Of a stretch of DNA of 46,550 bases, positions 7,493 to 15,353 are shown in pieces. A model generated the notes under the pieces. It searched no databases. It was not told the origin of the DNA and worked only from the letters and a program-made list of their open reading frames with translations. Each line of letters opens with the position of its first letter. Positions within the stretch are counted from its first letter, which is position 1. The position numbers and the translations under genes were made by a program. The DNA comes from an uncultured bacterium (GTDB lineage Bacteria > Bacillota_I > Bacilli_A > Erysipelotrichales > Erysipelotrichaceae): assembly GCA_903847945.1 (NCBI GenBank), contig CAINEY010000029.1:1-46550 (forward strand), written 5' to 3'.

Positions 7493-8164
7493 TTAAGGGT
7501 TAAAGCGGTAACCGGCTCCTTTGACGGTGATGATCACATCATCCCGCCGGGTGGCTTCGTTGAGTTTTTTACGTAAGGCGTAGATATGGACACGCATGGC
7601 TTCACTGAAGGGATCGGCTTCTTCGTTCCAGCATTTCTCCAACAGTTCTTCTGAGGAAACAATGCGGTCTTTATTCTGTATGAGCACGGCCAGTAGCGCA
7701 TATTCCTTTAAGGTCAGAAGGATGCGTTGCCCCCGGAAGGTGACTTCGCGCAGGTTGAGATCCAGCACGAAGTCACCGACGGCAATCGTATTGGGCGATG
7801 AGAGGAAGTCACGCCGCAACAAGGCACGGATACGCGCTCGCAGTTCTTGAAAATCAAAGGGTTTGGTTAAGTAGTCATTGGCTCCAAGATCCAATCCGGC
7901 CACACGCTGTTCAATCGAACGGTTGGCACTGACGATGATGATCTTGACAGCTTGATATAAGGCACGGATCTGCTTGAGGACTTCGATCCCGTGCAATCTC
8001 GGCAGGTTCAAATCCAGGACAATCAGATCATAGGTATTGATCGAACACAGTTCCACGGCACTCTCACCGTCTTTGGCTGTATCGATCGCATACCCGTCCT
8101 GTTTCAGTCCTTTGACATAGGCCTGCAAGAGCTGGGATTCATCTTCCACAAGCAAGAGTCGCAT
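7493..8164 (-). CDS. OmpR-family response regulator
   Basis: A 223-residue DNA-binding regulator. The receiver domain has acidic E7/D8, phospho-acceptor D51 in LIVLDLNLP, S79 and K101 in LTKPFDF. The C-terminal winged helix (about 125-221) carries the expected LTLKEYALL and HIYALRKKL segments and ends in GAGYRF. It starts one base after the stop of the surface protein gene and is followed at once by its kinase. Targets are unknown; autoregulation of the operon promoter near 8750 would be normal for this class. Confidence 0.94.
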   Translation of the reverse strand: MRLLLVEDESQLLQAYVKGLKQDGYAIDTAKDGESAVELCSINTYDLIVLDLNLPRLHGIEVLKQIRALYQAVKIIIVSANRSIEQRVAGLDLGANDYLTKPFDFQELRARIRALLRRDFLSSPNTIAVGDFVLDLNLREVTFRGQRILLTLKEYALLAVLIQNKDRIVSSEELLEKCWNEEADPFSEAMRVHIYALRKKLNEATRRDDVIITVKGAGYRFNP

Positions 8165-8165
8165 A

Positions 8166-8714
8166 CTAGTGTTTCTTATTCGCTTTCAGGTAATTGACAA
8201 AGGAAATCACGATCAAACCCACGGACATGGCACCGACCGATAAGGCCACGGTGTTCATATCGAATTTCGGGGTGAAATCGACGCCATCCCCAAACATGGC
8301 TTTGAGGATATCGTTGGAGCTTTCATCTTGGGTGTCTTCTTCGACCGGAGCGGTCGTAAAGATGCAGACTTCAATGCCTTCTCCACACGGATTGACGACT
8401 TCTTCGCCATCTTCACTGGTGCGGTACCAGGGTTCGATATCGTCCAGACTCTTTTCCATCGGAATCGCATTGTCGGGATCATCGATGATCACCGGATCGG
8501 TCTCTCCGGAGCCTTCGCTGCCTTCGACAACCCCAGGTTCGGTTTCAACGCTTCCGTCGGGGTCGGGTTCAACCACTTCACCTTTCGGTTCTTCTTCGAT
8601 GAGGACGACCGGATCATCCCCGGGTTCAGTCACCGGTTCATCGGTGGCCGCAATCCCTAAGCCCATCGCACTGAAGAGGGCTATCATCATGACTAAGGTC
8701 AGATACTTACGCAT
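8166..8714 (-). CDS. acidic single-span surface protein encoded with a two-component system
   Basis: I do not recognise a family. The 182-residue protein has a signal peptide (about 1-24), then an acidic E/D/P/T-rich stalk of about 65 residues rich in EPxxDP-like units. A more ordered segment follows with WYRTSEDG and a cysteine pair in CGEGIEVC. The end is a membrane segment (about 153-173) with a short basic tail YLKANKKH. It lacks LPXTG, so the anchor is the C-terminal span, probably with the stalk outside. The ATG at 8714 is chosen because AAGGAGG stands 6 nt upstream. One base separates it from the response regulator, so it is probably an accessory or sensory partner of that system. This role is inferred from position only. 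Confidence 0.8.
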   Translation of the reverse strand: MRKYLTLVMMIALFSAMGLGIAATDEPVTEPGDDPVVLIEEEPKGEVVEPDPDGSVETEPGVVEGSEGSGETDPVIIDDPDNAIPMEKSLDDIEPWYRTSEDGEEVVNPCGEGIEVCIFTTAPVEEDTQDESSNDILKAMFGDGVDFTPKFDMNTVALSVGAMSVGLIVISFVNYLKANKKH

Positions 8715-8792
8715 AGGAATCCTCCTTGGATGGCACAACTATATCATAGCGTAGATTAAGCCAACTTTAAGCCGAAAAGATTTGGATAATCT

Positions 8793-8824
8793 TTGACAAC
8801 GTCTTTACTATCAGTGCTTATAAT
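8793..8824 (+). promoter_or_regulatory. promoter of the PhnB-like gene
   Basis: A perfect -10 TATAAT (8819-8824) precedes the gene by 20 nt. A TTGACA lies at 8793-8798, but the spacer is 20 bp, so only the -10 is firmly supported. The leftward two-component operon must start from the same 106-bp divergent region. Confidence 0.5.
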
Positions 8825-8844
8825 AAGGTCATGGAGGATTAAGT

Positions 8845-9249
8845 ATGATTGTCCCCTTTCTCTGTTTTCACGGCCGGTGTGAAGAAGCCGTTCGCACGTA
8901 CGCCACGATCTTTGGTTTTGAAGCTCGTTTTCTCCTGTTTCATCAGGCTCCCGGACGCGGCTTTGACGTTCCGGAATCGTTCAATTCGAAAGTGATGTTT
9001 ACGCAGTTTACAATTGCGGATCAGCAAGTCATGGCGACAGATCATGTGCCCGGGCTCCCGACAACTCCCGGACAGAGCGTGACCCTCAACATCATCCACA
9101 CCTCCAAAGCCGATATCGAAGCTTGGTTTGCGGCCTTATCGGAAGGCGGAACGGTGGGCATGCCGCTTCAGAAAACTAACTGGGCGCCCTGGTATGGCTC
9201 CCTGACCGATCGCTTCGGCATCGTCTGGCAATTCTCACTCAACGCGTAA
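8845..9249 (+). CDS. VOC-superfamily PhnB-like protein
   Basis: A 134-residue protein of the glyoxalase/bleomycin-resistance fold, PhnB-like branch. Typical marks are the start IVPFLCFHGRCEEAVRTY, the middle QVMATDHVPG and the end DRFGIVWQFS. Proteins of this type are usually metal-binding dimers, but the reaction is generally unknown. The GGAGG site is 7 nt before the ATG. It is a single gene ending in a two-way terminator shared with htpG. No conserved neighbour points to a substrate. Confidence 0.85.
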   Translation: MIVPFLCFHGRCEEAVRTYATIFGFEARFLLFHQAPGRGFDVPESFNSKVMFTQFTIADQQVMATDHVPGLPTTPGQSVTLNIIHTSKADIEAWFAALSEGGTVGMPLQKTNWAPWYGSLTDRFGIVWQFSLNA

Positions 9250-9275
9250 AAAAACCGATCAGTCGATCGGTTTTT
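9248..9275. terminator. bidirectional terminator between the PhnB-like gene and htpG
   Basis: The palindrome CCGATC-AGTC-GATCGG is flanked by A7 on the left and T5 on the right, so it can end transcription from both sides. The htpG stop codon TGA (9261-9259) lies in the stem and loop. Confidence 0.92.
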
Positions 9276-11166
9276 GATTGGCATCAATCATCAGCTGGGC
9301 CAGTTGATTGGAGAAGGCCACCGGGTCTTCCAAGGTGAATCCTTCAATCAGCAAGGCTTGATTGTACAGCAAGTTCGCATACGTCGCTACTTTATCCGTA
9401 GCCACGTGATGTAAGGCATCAATCAGTGGATGAGTGGCATTAAGTTCCAGGATGCGTTTGGCTTTAAGGCCCGGTTGGGCATCCGACATTTGACTGAGGA
9501 CTTTCTCCATCTCAAAGCTAAGGCCTTCATCCGACACCAAGCACACGGGATGGGTTTTTAAACGGGTACTGAGCCGGACATCGCTGACCTGATCTTTCAA
9601 GGCGTTCTTCAGGTTCTCCAGAAGGTCCTTATTGGACTCCGTCTTTTCCTCCAAGGCTTTCTTCTCGGTTTCATCGCCCAGATCCAGTTGACCCTGGTTG
9701 ATGGCTTTGAAGGGTTTCTCTTTGTAGGTGCGTAAGACTTGCAGGACAAACTCATCCACGTCATCGGTCAGATACAGGATCTCATAGCCCTTCTCTTTGA
9801 CCCATTCGGTCTGCGGCAGGATGTCGCACTTCTGAACGCTCTCGCCGGAAACGTAAAAGATTTCCTTTTGATCTTCTTTCATGCGTTCCACATATTCGTC
9901 GAGCGAAACGAGTTTGAGGTCTTTTGAGGAGTGGAAGAGGACCAGGTCTTCCAAGAGCTCACGCTTGGCCCCAAAGTCCGCATAGAGCCCATACTTGAGC
10001 TGTAAGCCGAAGTGTTTATAGAACTCCTCGTACTTCTCGCGATCGGTCTTCAGCATCGCCAAGAGCTCGCCTTTGATTTTCTTTTCAAGGCGATTGGCAA
10101 TGGCTTTGAGTTGACGATCGTGTTGCAACATCTCCCGGGAAATATTGAGCGACAGATCCGGGGAATCCACTAATCCTTTCACGAAACGGAACGCATCCGG
10201 TAAGAGGTCCTTGGCGTGATCCAGGATGAAGACCCCACGGCTGTAGAGCTGTAAACCGGATTGGTAATCCGCGGTATAGAACTGATAAGGAACGCGCGAG
10301 GGAATAAACAAGAGCGCATCGAAGCTGAGGGCTCCCTCCAGATTCGTATGGATGACTTTAGCCGGGGCTTCGTAATCGTTGAACTTGTCTTGGTAGAAGT
10401 CGTTGTAGTCTTCGTCCTTCAGATCGCTCTTGGAGCGTTTCCACAAGGGAATCATCGAGTTGAGGGTCTTCTCAACGACGGTACTGGATTTCTCCTTGCC
10501 TTCGTCGTCGTACTCCTTCTCCTCTTCCATCATCGTGATTGGATAACGGATGTAGTCGGAATACTTCTTCACCAAGCGACGCAGTTCATAGGTCTCCAGG
10601 AAGGTCGAGTAGTTTTCGTTTTCGTCATCGGCTTTCAGATGTAAAACAATGCGGGTTCCGACCGATTGTTTTTCGACCGTGTCGAGGCGATAACCGTCTT
10701 CCCCGGTGCTTTCAAAATGAGCCGAGTCTCCGCCTTTGGCGCTCTGGCTGAACACTTCAACTTTATCCGCCACCATAAAGGAGGAATAGAAACCGACTCC
10801 GAACTGACCAATGATGTCGATGTCTTCTTTAGGGGTTTCGTCTTTGGCGAGGGCTTGTTTGAAAGTGTAGGATCCGCTCTTGGCGATGACGCCGAGGTTG
10901 TCTTCCATCTCTTGGGCTGTCATCCCAATTCCATTGTCGGTGATGGTAAGCGTACGCGCTGAAGGATCCACGCTGAGATGGATCTTCAGGGCGGTGCGAT
11001 CGATCTCCACTTCGCCATGCAATGAGGCGTGGAAGAGCTTATCCAAGGCATCGGAAGCGTTGGAGATGAGCTCGCGCAAGAAGATTTCTTTGTGCGTGTA
11101 GATCGAATGGATCATCAGATCCAGCAATCGACGCGTTTCTGCTTTGTACTGTTTCTTTTGGGCCAT
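9259..11166 (-). CDS. htpG: molecular chaperone HtpG (Hsp90)
   Basis: A cytosolic ATP-dependent dimeric chaperone. The 635-residue length is typical. The GHKL ATPase domain shows ELISNASDALDKL (about 33-45), DNGIGM and GQFGVGFYS; the middle domain has NISREMLQ. The start has AAAAGGAG shortly upstream. A CIRCE operator overlaps the transcription start region, so HrcA repression is predicted. This differs from B. subtilis, where htpG is not in the HrcA regulon (known from literature). It is monocistronic with its own terminator. Confidence 0.97.
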   Translation of the reverse strand: MAQKKQYKAETRRLLDLMIHSIYTHKEIFLRELISNASDALDKLFHASLHGEVEIDRTALKIHLSVDPSARTLTITDNGIGMTAQEMEDNLGVIAKSGSYTFKQALAKDETPKEDIDIIGQFGVGFYSSFMVADKVEVFSQSAKGGDSAHFESTGEDGYRLDTVEKQSVGTRIVLHLKADDENENYSTFLETYELRRLVKKYSDYIRYPITMMEEEKEYDDEGKEKSSTVVEKTLNSMIPLWKRSKSDLKDEDYNDFYQDKFNDYEAPAKVIHTNLEGALSFDALLFIPSRVPYQFYTADYQSGLQLYSRGVFILDHAKDLLPDAFRFVKGLVDSPDLSLNISREMLQHDRQLKAIANRLEKKIKGELLAMLKTDREKYEEFYKHFGLQLKYGLYADFGAKRELLEDLVLFHSSKDLKLVSLDEYVERMKEDQKEIFYVSGESVQKCDILPQTEWVKEKGYEILYLTDDVDEFVLQVLRTYKEKPFKAINQGQLDLGDETEKKALEEKTESNKDLLENLKNALKDQVSDVRLSTRLKTHPVCLVSDEGLSFEMEKVLSQMSDAQPGLKAKRILELNATHPLIDALHHVATDKVATYANLLYNQALLIEGFTLEDPVAFSNQLAQLMIDANQKPID

Positions 11167-11176
11167 AGGTCTCCTT

Positions 11177-11203
11177 TTAGCACTGTCTATCAGTGAGTGC
11201 TAA
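11177..11203 (-). promoter_or_regulatory. CIRCE operator (HrcA binding site) of htpG
   Basis: TTAGCACTG-N9-GAGTGCTAA matches the CIRCE consensus TTAGCACTC-N9-GAGTGCTAA at 17 of 18 arm positions. It starts about at the predicted transcription start and ends just before the ribosome site. Confidence 0.95.
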
Positions 11204-11206
11204 TCC

Positions 11207-11234
11207 ATTGTAGCACATTGTTTTTGGAAATCAA
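11207..11234 (-). promoter_or_regulatory. htpG promoter
   Basis: Minus-strand TTGATT (-35, 11234-11229), 16-bp spacer, TGTGCTACAAT with -10 TACAAT (11212-11207) and an extended TG. CIRCE follows directly downstream. Confidence 0.8.
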
Positions 11235-11237
11235 GTC

Positions 11238-11265
11238 AAAAAGAACCGCTTCTTTCGAAGCGGTT
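11238..11265 (-). terminator. terminator of the GLUG adhesin gene
   Basis: Minus-strand AACCGCTTC-GAAA-GAAGCGGTT, then CTTTTT: a nine-pair stem with a GNRA tetraloop. Confidence 0.92.
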
Positions 11266-11269
11266 TGAC

Positions 11270-13465
11270 TTAAGCTTTTCGTTTACGGCTAATCAATAAA
11301 CCCAATACCCCTAGACTCATCCAGATGAAACCAAGATTTCCAGCTTCCCCTGTTTCCGGCAACTCTTCTTTCCATTGAGCATAGAGATTGGAGTAGTCAT
11401 ACTCAAATGTTTCAGGATCGATCATGTCTTCTCCCGTTTCATCTTGCGACCAACCATCAAAAAGGTAGCCGTCTCTGGTGATTTCCCAAGCTTGAATAGG
11501 GGTTCCCCATCTCACATACTCCTTCACATAGGGATTCACATAATCCCCCTCATCTTCATCTCTCAGCATGATTCTGCCATACGACAGCTGGATCGCCACT
11601 ACATCTCCGCTCGAGAAGAATATCACATAGTCGCGGTCTTGGTAAAGCGTGAAGTACCCGTCATTATGGACCGGCGAGACAAAGAACTCATTATCGTACT
11701 CAAAATCACGATCAACCCTCAACATTTCCGCTACTTCACTATCAACATCCTTAAACTGAACAGTCGCATATCCGCGACCAGAGAAAATGGAACCTTCGGT
11801 GTACACTTCATTATCATAAAAGACGTTATCAAGTACGATGTTCTCCGTGGAGTTGGTAATGGGGTCAACTTTCGCTTCGTACTCCGCAACGGATTCCAAG
11901 GTTCCTGCAAAATAGATATTCTCCAGATCTACTGTTTTTTCAGAGAAACCAAGAATTCCTCCCAGATAATCCTCACCCACGATTGAAGCTCGCACAGTCG
12001 CATAATAGATGTCCAGCCATCCGTTGTAATTGTAGCCGACCAACCCTCCAACATTATCGATCCCTGAGATCTCACCGTTGAACGACACATATTCAAGTGT
12101 ATCATATATCAGGGAATATCCAATAAGCCCCCCGATGTCGCTAAATCCTTGAACCGATCCAGAGACGACAGCATAGGAAATGTAGTTATCGTCTGAGTAG
12201 CCGACTAAACCCCCGACAGGACTAATCATCGATGCTACTTGAACACTTGCATCAATGTGCATAAAATAAGATTCTACTGCAATGCCGGCTACTCCTCCGG
12301 CACCTTCAAAATAACCTGATTGTCCGCCCACCGAAGTGCCTGAAATCATTAAGTAGTAAATGGTGTCTGCCGAGCTCGTTCCAACAAACCCACCTAATCC
12401 ATTGTCAGAGTTCTCCTCATCATAGTCATCGCTCGTATGCACTTTGACGTTGATGAGCTCGTTTTGATAGTATTCTGTGTAATAGGAGTTTCCGACAAAA
12501 CCTCCAACACCCAACCCTCCCGTCACTTCCACATTAGAAATCAAGTTTCGTGTAGCCGAAAAATCACCATCATAATCATCATAGATCATTCCAACCACTC
12601 CACCGGCATGAACACTGTTTGCACCTACAACACTGGAATTCATGACGATGTTTCTAAACAGTATATAATCATCTTCAAAGTAGCTGTCATAGATTGACAA
12701 ATACCCGACAATCCCACCAACGGCACTTTCTGTGTTGTCAGCAGCTCCGGTTTCGATTTCGGCATCAATGATGCGATTATCAGAAATGCTGATATCTTCT
12801 CCCCATCCAACGATACCGCCAACAGCCAAATCCGAGTACTCAGCATCCACAAAGATATCCCCTGTGAAACTTAAGTAGCTCAGGTCGTTGACATAGTAGG
12901 CTTCACCGATTAGCCCTCCCACGGAAGTGTATCGACCCGTACTCGTTGTGCTGAAATCAATGGTCCCATCGACCCAGATATTCCGTATATCAATATCGTA
13001 ATCCCCTTCAACCAAAGTTGCCAAGCCACCAATCATCACAACTTTATTGTTGGTATCCGAACCTAATTCATCAAGGAAGTACTGCAAGCCAAAATTATAA
13101 ACGCTGGCTCCGGAACCAATAGCGCCAAACATCCCGCCAGCCATAGCATCTTCACCGAAGATGTATGTCTGATAAAGTTTCAATTCGAGATTTGCAATTT
13201 CGTACCCCGCCCCATCGAACTCTCCGATAAAGGCGTTCCCATCAGATCCTATGGGGGTCCATTCGAAATCGCTCATATCCAAATTGTTACCCAAAACATA
13301 ATAAGCACTTAAATCATTATTGATATCTTGAAGATCTTGAGGCGTTTTGATGACATAAGGATTTCCTTCTGTCCCATCCCCATCAGAATAAGCAAAAACC
13401 TTCAAATCAGATAGACAGAAAAGCACCGTCAAAAAAACTAACAATAACGACAATATCCGTCTCAT
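11270..13465 (-). CDS. GLUG-repeat LPXTG cell-wall-anchored surface protein
   Basis: A large exported protein of 731 residues. Parts in order: signal peptide (about 1-27, MRRILSLLLVFLTVLF), an N-terminal segment, then about 13 GLUG-like repeats with cores such as VGGLVGYS, VGGIVGW and LGGFVGTS. These probably form a right-handed beta-helix. Near residues 635-695 is an InlB B-repeat/Listeria-Bacteroides-type module ending in GYLFDGWSQ...LYAQW. The end is a sortase signal: LPETG, a hydrophobic span and RKRKA. The ATG at 13465 has AAAGGAG 6 nt upstream; a longer in-frame ATG at 13501 lacks one. Base use is visibly richer in A/T than in the neighbours, which suggests recent acquisition. An adhesin or host- or matrix-binding role is inferred. 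Confidence 0.9.
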   Translation of the reverse strand: MRRILSLLLVFLTVLFCLSDLKVFAYSDGDGTEGNPYVIKTPQDLQDINNDLSAYYVLGNNLDMSDFEWTPIGSDGNAFIGEFDGAGYEIANLELKLYQTYIFGEDAMAGGMFGAIGSGASVYNFGLQYFLDELGSDTNNKVVMIGGLATLVEGDYDIDIRNIWVDGTIDFSTTSTGRYTSVGGLIGEAYYVNDLSYLSFTGDIFVDAEYSDLAVGGIVGWGEDISISDNRIIDAEIETGAADNTESAVGGIVGYLSIYDSYFEDDYILFRNIVMNSSVVGANSVHAGGVVGMIYDDYDGDFSATRNLISNVEVTGGLGVGGFVGNSYYTEYYQNELINVKVHTSDDYDEENSDNGLGGFVGTSSADTIYYLMISGTSVGGQSGYFEGAGGVAGIAVESYFMHIDASVQVASMISPVGGLVGYSDDNYISYAVVSGSVQGFSDIGGLIGYSLIYDTLEYVSFNGEISGIDNVGGLVGYNYNGWLDIYYATVRASIVGEDYLGGILGFSEKTVDLENIYFAGTLESVAEYEAKVDPITNSTENIVLDNVFYDNEVYTEGSIFSGRGYATVQFKDVDSEVAEMLRVDRDFEYDNEFFVSPVHNDGYFTLYQDRDYVIFFSSGDVVAIQLSYGRIMLRDEDEGDYVNPYVKEYVRWGTPIQAWEITRDGYLFDGWSQDETGEDMIDPETFEYDYSNLYAQWKEELPETGEAGNLGFIWMSLGVLGLLISRKRKA

Positions 13466-13489
13466 AATATGCTCCTTTCGTATAATTTG

Positions 13490-13495
13490 ATTATA
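13490..13495 (-). promoter_or_regulatory. candidate -10 of the GLUG adhesin gene
   Basis: A perfect TATAAT on the minus strand 24 nt before the ATG. A second TATAAT lies 31 nt further upstream (13526-13521), next to the inverted repeat TTGCT-AA-AGCAA (13533-13544). No convincing -35 for either. Confidence 0.45.
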
Positions 13496-13566
13496 CATCA
13501 TATTGTTCGTCCATAAACTGATTATAGATAGATTGCTTTAGCAAATCGATACTCTTTCGTTTTAGT

Positions 13567-13585
13567 CCGCACATTTGCGGTTTTT
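13567..13585 (+). terminator. orphan rightward terminator upstream of the helicase promoter
   Basis: CCGCA-CATT-TGCGG followed by five T. It lies between divergent genes and just before the -35 of the DEAD-box gene, so it ends no known gene. Confidence 0.6.
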
Positions 13586-13587
13586 CC

Positions 13588-13616
13588 TTTACACAATGTG
13601 CTCACGTGTGTATAAT
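13588..13616 (+). promoter_or_regulatory. promoter of the DEAD-box helicase gene
   Basis: TTTACA (13588-13593), a 17-bp spacer and TATAAT (13611-13616), with TG directly before the -10. Transcription should start near 13623, leaving a leader of about 20 nt. Confidence 0.85.
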
Positions 13617-13643
13617 CTGTCGGTAAACCAGAAAAGAGAACCC

Positions 13644-15302
13644 ATGCACTTTAATGAATTGAATTTAAACGAACACCTGCTCAGAGCCGTCGAAGAACTC
13701 GGCTATGAATCCTGCACTTTCATCCAAGAGAAGGCCATTCCCTTGGTGTTGGACGGACATGACCTCATCGGTCAATCCCAAACCGGCACCGGGAAAACCG
13801 CCGCTTTTGGCTTACCTTTGCTCAATAAACTCGAAACGCTGGACAAGCGTCAACCGCAGATCCTGATCATCACCCCCACCCGGGAATTGACGATGCAAGT
13901 GACGCAGGAAATGCGCAAATTCGCCAAGTACCTCGAAGGCGTCCGCATTGTCCCCATCTATGGCGGTGAACCCATTACCTCCCAGATCCGCGATCTCAAA
14001 GGCGGTGCCGATGTGATCGTCGGTACTCCGGGACGTCTTATTGACCACATGGAACGCCACACGCTGAAGTTTAGCCAACTAAAAGCCCTCGTCCTCGACG
14101 AAGCCGATGAAATGTTGAAGTTGGGCTTCAAGGATGAAATCGAAGCCATCCTGAAACAGTTGCCGGAAGAGAAGCAGTTTCTCCTCTTCTCCGCCACGAT
14201 GCCCCAACCCATTCTGGACATCACCGGAGAGTACCTCAAAGAACCGGTTCACATCCGTACCAAACAAAAAGAAATGACCGTCAACACGATCCACCAGATC
14301 GTGTATGAAACCAATCAAGGTGATAAGTCCAACGTGTTGGTTCAACTCCTCGAGTACCATCGCCCCGACTCAGCCATGATCTTCTGCAATACGAAGAAGA
14401 TGGTCGATGACATCACCGGGATCCTCACTGCCAAAGGCTACAACGCCGCCGGCATTCACGGGGATCTTAAGCAAGAAATGCGCACCTTGGTCATGGATCG
14501 CTTCAAAGCCAAGAAGCTCAACATCCTCGTGTGCACCGATGTTGCCGCCCGCGGGATCGATGTGGATGCCTTGGACGTCGTCATCAACTACGATGTTCCC
14601 CAGGAAACCGAATACTATGTGCACCGCATCGGCCGTACGGGACGTGCCGGCAAGGACGGGCTCTCCCTGACGCTGATCACCCCGCGTCAACGCTTCGTGA
14701 TCTCGATCTTAGAGAAACTCACCAAAGCCACCATCGATCGTCAACCCTTACCGACGTTGGCTCAGATCCAAGCCGTACGCTTCGATCACCTCAGCCAAGA
14801 CATCAAGAAGTCCCTGGAAGTCGGAGCCATTCCCAACGAGATCAAAGCTCTCACCGAATCCTTGATCGATCAAGGCATGGATCCCATCGCCATGACCCAA
14901 GCCCTCCTCTACAAGATGGTCGGTGAAGACCTCTTCAAGGAAGTCAAAGCCCCCGTTGAACAAAAACGCGCCAAGCGCGTTCATGTGACGGGGATCCAGT
15001 TGGATGTCGGGAAAAAGCACGGCGTCGCTCCGGCTCACTTGGTCAGTGCCATCGCTGAAGCCTGTGGGATCTCCGGCCGGGATATCGGAAAGATCCGCAT
15101 CACCGAACACAACTCGATGGTGGAAGTGCCTTCCGAGTTCCTGGATGACATCCTGTCGGTGGTCAACGAGATCACCATCAAAGGCTACAAAGTCAAAGCC
15201 TTCGTCCTGGATCGTCCCTACACGGAAGCCAAACGTCCGGCTTATCACGAAAGCCACAACGCCTTCCCCAACAAGCATCGCTATAAAGGGAAATACAAAT
15301 AA
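13644..15302 (+). CDS. DEAD-box RNA helicase with DbpA-type RNA-binding domain
   Basis: An ATP-dependent RNA helicase of 552 residues, probably for ribosome assembly or mRNA turnover. Visible are the Q motif FIQEKAIP (about 26-33), motif I SQTGTGKT (45-52), PTRELTMQ, VLDEADEML, SAT and HRIGRTGRAG. Near 445-530 is a DbpA/DeaD-type RNA-binding domain. It resembles CshA/DeaD, but I do not fix a name. The ATG at 13644 is chosen because MHFNELNLNEHL matches family N-termini; an upstream ATG at 13575 precedes the predicted transcription start. The ribosome site is weak (AAGAGA). The stop codon merges with the terminator now split by an IS element. Confidence 0.93.
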   Translation: MHFNELNLNEHLLRAVEELGYESCTFIQEKAIPLVLDGHDLIGQSQTGTGKTAAFGLPLLNKLETLDKRQPQILIITPTRELTMQVTQEMRKFAKYLEGVRIVPIYGGEPITSQIRDLKGGADVIVGTPGRLIDHMERHTLKFSQLKALVLDEADEMLKLGFKDEIEAILKQLPEEKQFLLFSATMPQPILDITGEYLKEPVHIRTKQKEMTVNTIHQIVYETNQGDKSNVLVQLLEYHRPDSAMIFCNTKKMVDDITGILTAKGYNAAGIHGDLKQEMRTLVMDRFKAKKLNILVCTDVAARGIDVDALDVVINYDVPQETEYYVHRIGRTGRAGKDGLSLTLITPRQRFVISILEKLTKATIDRQPLPTLAQIQAVRFDHLSQDIKKSLEVGAIPNEIKALTESLIDQGMDPIAMTQALLYKMVGEDLFKEVKAPVEQKRAKRVHVTGIQLDVGKKHGVAPAHLVSAIAEACGISGRDIGKIRITEHNSMVEVPSEFLDDILSVVNEITIKGYKVKAFVLDRPYTEAKRPAYHESHNAFPNKHRYKGKYK

Positions 15303-15317
15303 AAAGTCACGCCAAGG
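15301..15317. terminator. left half of an IS-split bidirectional terminator (helicase gene / degV)
   Basis: The sequence here, AAAAAGTCACGCCAAGG, and 16664-16679, CCAAGGCGTGACTTTT, join after removal of the IS to AAAAGTCACGCC-AA-GGCGTGACTTTT. That is a strong two-way terminator between the convergent helicase and degV genes. The IS lies exactly in its loop. Confidence 0.85.
15312..15317. repeat. left copy of the IS target duplication
   Basis: CCAAGG occurs here and at 16664-16669, directly flanking the TG...CA ends of the IS. IS3-family elements usually duplicate 3-5 bp, so one or two of the six bases may be chance, helped by the palindromic target. Confidence 0.7.
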
Positions 15318-15353
15318 TGAAGTTGTAAAGCTAAAGTAGACATTAAGAAAAGA

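Noticed and set aside
8793-8798. TTGACA as a full -35 for the PhnB-like gene
   Set aside because: The 20-bp spacer to TATAAT is too long for a normal sigma-A promoter; kept only as a weak candidate.
11375-11986. Plus-strand open frame of 203 codons inside the adhesin gene
   Set aside because: No ribosome site or promoter and no recognised domain; the minus-strand protein has clear repeats and a sortase signal.
13748-15278. Several open frames on the minus strand opposite the DEAD-box gene
   Set aside because: They are shadows of a high-scoring helicase gene with no independent signals.
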